A stretch of 64,000 nucleotides of DNA, from positions 8,370,001 through 8,434,000 of the forward strand of contig NZ_CP159534.1 of assembly GCF_040529335.1 (NCBI RefSeq). Direction: 5' to 3'. This DNA comes from Streptomyces sp. HUAS MG91 (GTDB taxonomy: Bacteria; Actinomycetota; Actinomycetes; Streptomycetales; Streptomycetaceae). The translations under genes were made by a program, and so were the position numbers. Every line of letters starts with the position of its first letter. Position 1 is the stretch's first letter. This document shows, in pieces, positions 60,015-64,000 of the stretch. The notes under the pieces are model-generated. The model saw only the letters and a program-made list of their open reading frames with translations, did not search any database and was not told the DNA's origin.

Positions 60015-60240
60015 CGGCCTGAATCGCCCCTCACGTGTGCGAGGTCTCCTTCCGCAACCTGAACCTGCGGAACAGGGATCGGATGGTCGACGTGTGAACG
60101 GACTCCGATGACGAGACGGAGGAGTCGATGTGCCGCAGATCGACGCGGTCGACGCAGTTGATGAGGAGCGTCGAACGTCTCCCGGTACGACAAAGGCGAG
60201 GCAGCACCAGAGTGCCGCCCCGCCTTCTCCGTCACCGCCG

Positions 60241-60318
60241 CTAGGACTGCGGACGGCTGCCGTGGTTCGCGCCGTTCTTGCGGCGGGCCTTCTTCTTGCG
60301 ACGTCGCTTCGACGACAT
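60241..60318 (-). CDS. 50S ribosomal protein bL37-like (25 residues)
   Basis: A tiny, extremely basic protein, MSSKRRRKKKARRKNGANHG followed by SRPQS. The KKxxRKxxANHGxRPxx pattern is that of the actinobacterial ribosomal protein bL37, seen in mycobacterial ribosome structures as a roughly 24-residue peptide buried in 23S rRNA. The ATG at 60318 has a perfect GGGAGG 6 bp upstream, so it is translated. It may be the only copy or a second paralogue. Most gene finders miss it because of its size. The remaining parts of this 558-bp gap (60015-60572) show no other gene. Confidence 0.75.
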   Translation of the reverse strand: MSSKRRRKKKARRKNGANHGSRPQS

Positions 60319-60572
60319 GTGTGCCTCCCAGGGGGTTGGTGCGGTCGTTCTCCCTGGGTGTCCCAGGCGAGCATTTGATCGCCTGCCCGGCAAAACGGGG
60401 TCGCATGGTGTGACCTGCGCCACCAACGCCTCGACCCTCATCCTTCACGGCGAGGGACGCCGGCCCGGCCCCCCGCTCCTGGTCGGCAAGGAGCCGATCG
60501 GAGAACCCAACAACAAGGGCCGTTGGCCTGATCGGCCATCCCGTCCGAGGCGACTGTCCATAGGCTCACCCC

Positions 60573-60962
60573 ATGGCGGCAGATGATCTGAACGACAACG
60601 AACTGTGGCCCATCCCACCCGCGTGGATGATGGGGTGCGACACGTGCACGGTCCTGTACGGGCGCATGATCGACGCCCGCGAGGCCGTCGCGGAGGCGTC
60701 GCTGACGACATCGGGCCCCGTGGACATCGACCCTTTCGACTCGGGGCTGACGACGCAACTCGCTCTCGGCCAGCACCTGGCCCAGGCACACGGTCCGCTG
60801 CTCCCCGACTTCGATGCGAACTGCCCGGTGTGTGCGCAGCGAGAGCAGGATCTTCAGCGGACGACGGCGTCCGAGGGGTTCAGGACGTACGCGACGAGCG
60901 CTGCCGCCGAGCACAGGGCGCGGCATCTGATCGTCCCGCCCGAGATGACGCACCAGATCTGA
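60573..60962 (+). CDS. Hypothetical protein with two CxxC motifs
   Basis: A 129-residue protein with two CxxC pairs, MMGCDTCTVLYG (Cys22/25) and DANCPVCAQREQ, suggesting one zinc site. Between them is an acidic helical region (ALGQHLAQAHGPLLPDF). A final His-rich helix reads AAEHRARHLIVPP. ATG start. Not in an obvious operon. Family unknown. Confidence 0.65.
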   Translation: MAADDLNDNELWPIPPAWMMGCDTCTVLYGRMIDAREAVAEASLTTSGPVDIDPFDSGLTTQLALGQHLAQAHGPLLPDFDANCPVCAQREQDLQRTTASEGFRTYATSAAAEHRARHLIVPPEMTHQI

Positions 60963-61177
60963 GGACATGCCGACATGCCGAGCGTGCCGACATGCGGACA
61001 AGGCGAGCGTGATGATGTGAACCGCGCTATGTCCTGCCGTTGACGCAGGGTATCTACGCTGAAGCCCCTGATATCTCGCTCGCGGCCTACGCCAATTGTC
61101 AGAAGCGGTTTCAACCAACTCGCTCTAGCCTCAACGTGCCCGATGCACCAGTCATCACCGGCAAGAGGGGGAAGACC

Positions 61178-61870
61178 ATGAGCGCAGTCTCGGAACCTCG
61201 CAACGTCGTTCTTGTGCACGGTGGGTTCGTCGACGGATCCGGCTGGCAGGCCGTGTACGAGCGGCTCGTCGCCGATGGCCACCGCGTGAGCGTGGTACAG
61301 AATCCGACGCTGTCCCTGGACGGCGATGCGACCGCTACGCGGCGGGTGATCGCGGCGCAGGACGGGCCGGTCGTCCTCGTGGGCCACTCCTACGGCGGTG
61401 CGGTCATCACCGAGGCCGGGCAGGACGACAAGGTCGCCGCGCTCGTCTACATCGCGGCGTTCGCGCCGGACAAGGGAGAATCCGTCGGCACCCTGATCGC
61501 CGACCCGCCGCCCGGCGCCCCGGTCCCGCCGATCCTCCCGCCCCAGGACGGCTTCCTCCTCCTGGACCCGCAGAAGTTCCCCGAGGCGTTCGCCGGCGAC
61601 CTCCCCGTGGAACAGGCGCGGTTCATGGCCGACTCCCAAGTCCCCTGGGGCGTGGATGCCCTCAACGGCGCTGTCTCGCAGGCCGCTTGGCAGACCAAGC
61701 CGAGCTGGTATCTGGTGGCCACCGAGGACCACATGATCCCGCCTCCGGCGCAGCGGGCCATGGCCGAGCGGGCAGGAGCCACCGTCGCCGAGGTCGCGGC
61801 AAGCCACTCCGTCTACCTGTCCCAGCCCGACGCGGTGGCCGACCTCATCCGGCAGGCCCTCGCCTCCTGA
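61178..61870 (+). CDS. Alpha/beta hydrolase (pimeloyl/esterase-type)
   Basis: A 230-residue serine hydrolase. The oxyanion strand is VVLVHGGFVDGSGWQ. The nucleophile elbow VVLVGHSYGGAVI has Ser, and the His is in VAASHSVYLSQPDAV. It belongs to the small alpha/beta hydrolase group common in actinomycetes (HGGFVDGSGW...GHSYGG), often with esterase activity. ATG 61178 with GAGGGGGAAG upstream. It is not linked to a neighbour. Substrate unknown. Confidence 0.88.
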   Translation: MSAVSEPRNVVLVHGGFVDGSGWQAVYERLVADGHRVSVVQNPTLSLDGDATATRRVIAAQDGPVVLVGHSYGGAVITEAGQDDKVAALVYIAAFAPDKGESVGTLIADPPPGAPVPPILPPQDGFLLLDPQKFPEAFAGDLPVEQARFMADSQVPWGVDALNGAVSQAAWQTKPSWYLVATEDHMIPPPAQRAMAERAGATVAEVAASHSVYLSQPDAVADLIRQALAS

Positions 61871-61877
61871 ACCCACC

Positions 61878-61970
61878 CGTCATCCCTTTGGTTCGGACGG
61901 CTTGCCCAGTACGGCGCGTGCCTTGCGTTCGACGAGCACGGGAACGAAGTCACGCACCGGCCGCCCGCCC
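61878..61970 (-). pseudogene. C-terminal scrap of a DUF3562-like protein
   Basis: The reading RPVRDFVPVLVERKARAVLG, KPSEPKG-stop resembles the end of the three-helix-bundle dimerisation (DUF3562-type) proteins of actinomycetes (RPVREFVPVLVER). No start or N-terminal part remains. A dead fragment. Confidence 0.45.
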
Positions 61971-62089
61971 GCCGTCGTCCCGAGCAGTCCCCGGAACGAT
62001 GGCGAGGGATAGGCGCCCGGCGTACGGGCGATCAGCGGCTCATCGGCCGCACCACTCGCTGTGCAGCCGGAAGAGGTTGCTCAGCGAGT

Positions 62090-62854
62090 TCACTTCACCA
62101 CGACGTTGTCCCCGGCGGAAGTCGATGGTCCGGTGGTGGTGTTGCCGTAGTACACCCAGCGCCACGTGCCCGCCTTGGATGCCTTCACGGTCGTTTTGAG
62201 ATTGCCCGAGCCGTTCGCGTACACCTTCTTCACCGTGGTGTAGGAGGCGGCACCGGTGGGCTTGAACTGCAGGCTCACCAGACGGCCTTCGTATGAGGCG
62301 TACTTCCTGGTTTCCCAGTTGGCCCGCGTGACCTTTCCGGTCACGGTGATGGTCTTGCCCTTGGACACCGGTTCGGGCGAGGCATTGACGGTCAGGCGGG
62401 AGTTGCGCTTGACGTAGGCCGTGAGGCCCTCGTCATCGGTGTCACCGCCGCCGCCCTCGAAGTACACCTCGGCCGCGACCTTCCAGGCTCCGGCCTCGCT
62501 GTTGCGCATGTCCCATTCGCTCGGGTCGAAGAACATCGTCTCCTTGATATCGCAGACGCCCGGGCTCACCTTGATGCAGTCGCTCGAGTCGATGGCGTGC
62601 CACAGCCGGTCACCCGTATTGCCGCGGTACAGGAACACCGCCGGCCACTTCCACTTGTGGGTGGTCGCCATACGGAAAGAGGTGGGCGCCGCGACCTCGT
62701 TGGACACCCCGATCACGATCGGCTTTCCGCCGTTCACCTGGACACGGGTGAACGAGACCCCGCCCTCGGCCGCCCCGGCCGGCACCGCGGCCACGGCCGT
62801 GAACACCACCGCCGCGCCACCGGTCACGACAGCTCTGAAGACTTTCTTCCCCAC
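62090..62854 (-). CDS. Secreted beta-rich protein, hypothetical
   Basis: A 254-residue exported protein with a signal peptide (GKKVFRAVVTGGAAVVFTAVAAVPAGAAEGG). The mature part has one Cys pair (SDCIKVSPGVCDI) and a C-terminal Ig-like module: RNSRLTVNASPEPVSKGKTI, VTGKVTRANWETRKYASYEG, FKPTGAASYTTVKKVYANGS and GTWRWVYYGNTTTGPSTS, common in Streptomyces secreted proteins (calcium-binding or carbohydrate-facing modules). GTG 62854 is chosen since the signal peptide begins there; the longer frame adds a non-typical leader. Function unknown. Confidence 0.8.
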   Translation of the reverse strand: MGKKVFRAVVTGGAAVVFTAVAAVPAGAAEGGVSFTRVQVNGGKPIVIGVSNEVAAPTSFRMATTHKWKWPAVFLYRGNTGDRLWHAIDSSDCIKVSPGVCDIKETMFFDPSEWDMRNSEAGAWKVAAEVYFEGGGGDTDDEGLTAYVKRNSRLTVNASPEPVSKGKTITVTGKVTRANWETRKYASYEGRLVSLQFKPTGAASYTTVKKVYANGSGNLKTTVKASKAGTWRWVYYGNTTTGPSTSAGDNVVVK

Positions 62855-63077
62855 CTGATCCCCGATCTCTGTACTGGGAAGGCACTGGAGGCTCTTCCTC
62901 CGGCGCCTTTCAGACAGCCTGGATCCACCTCGGGTTGTACATCCGTGGATCACGAACGAGCATCAGTCGGACGATCCCATGGACCAGGTACCGGCCCCGC
63001 ACGCGCACAACTGCCCTAGACCGAACGGCGCCTCGCGCCTGCGGGGATGGTCCCGAGTGGTCCGGGGCGGCCGCCCG

Positions 63078-63356
63078 TCAGACGATGACGGGGACAGTCT
63101 CGGAGCGCTTGGTGGAGCAGTTGGTGACGATGGGCTTGTCGACGGTGCCGGTCTCGGGGAGCTTGATCTCGGCCGGGTTCGGGTCGCCCTCGGTGATCGC
63201 GATGATGACGTTCTCGAACTCGACACCGCGGTTTTCCCTGGTGGTCTTGGGGCTGATGCCCGTATAGGCGACGGCGGAGCCGGAGAGCTCGATGGGGTCT
63301 TCGCCGCCCTGTCCGACAGGGGAGGCGACGCCACTGGCGTCGGAGCCGAAGGACAC
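63078..63356 (-). CDS. Hypothetical protein, apparently 5'-truncated
   Basis: The frame from GTG 63356 encodes 92 residues rich in polar beta strands (YTGISPKTTRENRGVEFENV, ITEGDPNPAEIKLPETGTVD). Coding character clearly continues upstream in frame (DPCVVGVRAKAKSNITCYLD) to a stop near 63470, but no start codon exists there. Two Cys upstream would pair with Cys in KPIVTNCSTK. A secreted protein that has lost its signal peptide is the best explanation. Confidence 0.5.
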   Translation of the reverse strand: MSFGSDASGVASPVGQGGEDPIELSGSAVAYTGISPKTTRENRGVEFENVIIAITEGDPNPAEIKLPETGTVDKPIVTNCSTKRSETVPVIV

Positions 63357-63616
63357 GCTGGGCGTGTTGATGTCCAGGTAGCAGGTGATGTTGGACTTGG
63401 CCTTGGCCCTGACGCCGACGACGCAAGGGTCGCGTCGATCTTCAGAAGATCCTGTACATGTCCGGGTTCTGTCTCAGCGACTTCGGTTCCGGGAAGGAGC
63501 GTTGAATCGCACGACGCGGGCGGCGGGAACCGGCCGGCGCGTTCCGGCGTCTCGAACGGGACGGTGCAGCCGTCGTACAGGCCCGGGGAACGTTCGAAGG
63601 CGGCGGTGGCGCAGGC

Positions 63617-64000
63617 ATGTTCGTTCTGTTGATGTACGGCGCTCTGCTCGCCGTCCCGGTCTGGACCGTCGCCGTGCTGGTCAAGCTGGTCTCGGTCGTG
63701 TTGCCGGGCCGCCGACCGGACTGGGGCAGGGACCTGCTGCGCTGGTGCGCCGTCATGGCGGCTGCAGCGGCCGTGCTCGTATACGTGATTGGGCTCGGCT
63801 CGGTCCAGTGGGACTCCCACGAGGCGGAGTCCGGCGCAGACTCGGCCCCGGCCCTGCCCTGCCGCTCGCTCGACCCCGCCACGCTGGATCACCTCGCCGG
63901 GCACGAACCGTCTTACCTGCCGCTCGGCTTCCACTGCATCCTGAACGACGGGAGCGAGATCGCGGGCACTGGCGCCTACACCTGGTTGAACTCCGTCACT
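63617..64000 (+). CDS. Membrane protein, runs off the right edge
   Basis: The first 128 codons of a protein with two N-terminal helices (FVLLMYGALLAVPVWTVAVL and WCAVMAAAAAVLVYVIGLGS), then an extracytoplasmic part starting SVQWDSHEAESGADSAPALP, with Cys in LPCRSLD and FHCILND. The ATG is preceded by a weak GAAGGCGG. The gene is incomplete in this window. Family unknown. Confidence 0.6.
   Translation, partial: MFVLLMYGALLAVPVWTVAVLVKLVSVVLPGRRPDWGRDLLRWCAVMAAAAAVLVYVIGLGSVQWDSHEAESGADSAPALPCRSLDPATLDHLAGHEPSYLPLGFHCILNDGSEIAGTGAYTWLNSVT

Overview
The window is a piece of a Streptomyces (or very close actinomycete) chromosome. This follows from the roughly 70% G+C, strong G/C in third codon positions, frequent GTG starts, GGAGG-type ribosome binding sites, and the gene families present: GPP34, GlsB/YeaQ, EF-hand proteins, FG-GAP secreted proteins, LAXTG surface proteins and many TetR regulators. 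The mix of oxidoreductases, regulators, secreted hydrolases, one small biosynthetic cluster and many gene remnants is typical of a chromosome arm rather than the core. I saw no tRNA, rRNA, CRISPR array or intact transposase.

Layout. 0-9 kb: an aldo/keto reductase with a TetR gene, a divergent pair (beta-propeller lipoprotein and Baeyer-Villiger-type monooxygenase with a frameshifted 3' end), a YdcF-type membrane protein, a PepSY-like protein, an old yellow enzyme, and a TetR plus TIM-barrel operon. 9-17 kb: secreted GH5 glycosidase, GPP34, GlsB, EF-hand protein, a radical SAM protein of the spore photoproduct lyase family, two GNAT proteins and a secreted FG-GAP protein. 17.3-17.6 kb: an MMPL transporter remnant.

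17.7-26.3 kb is the most interesting part. Leftward genes encode a class II synthetase-like amino acid:carrier-protein ligase, a stand-alone carrier protein, an Sfp-type phosphopantetheinyl transferase and a thioesterase. Rightward genes encode a PhyH-type Fe(II)/2-oxoglutarate dioxygenase, a GT-A-like protein of unknown function, a free condensation-domain protein and an MFS exporter. Both arms fire from one 360-bp divergent promoter region holding two copies of a GTCTAGACCA palindrome. The gene set suggests that an amino acid is loaded on a carrier, hydroxylated, condensed with a partner and exported. I do not recognise a described product.

26-42 kb: a DUF2207 membrane protein with an internal deletion, a phosphotransferase-like protein, an AspT/YidE-type transporter, a palindromic MITE, an MFS transporter, several dead-gene fragments, an HxlR regulator with a divergent hydrolase, a pyruvate-oxidase-like ThDP enzyme, a secreted lipase, and a ferredoxin-reductase/desaturase pair separated by a perfect 22-bp palindrome. 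43-52 kb: an SDR/TetR divergent pair, a second degenerate mini-element, then a tightly overlapped five-gene operon of the STM4015-4014-4013-4012-4011 families (two radical SAM enzymes, a sulfatase-fold hydrolase, an ATP-grasp-like protein and a leucine-rich-repeat-like protein) of unknown function, followed by a DUF6745 gene pair.

52-64 kb: a TetR/aldo-keto reductase pair with duplicated operators, a DUF2316 protein, a HAD phosphatase, a large LAXTG-anchored lectin-like surface protein, another TetR/hydrolase divergent pair with a clear operator, a 25-residue ribosomal protein bL37 gene, and small secreted or membrane proteins. The last gene runs off the right edge.
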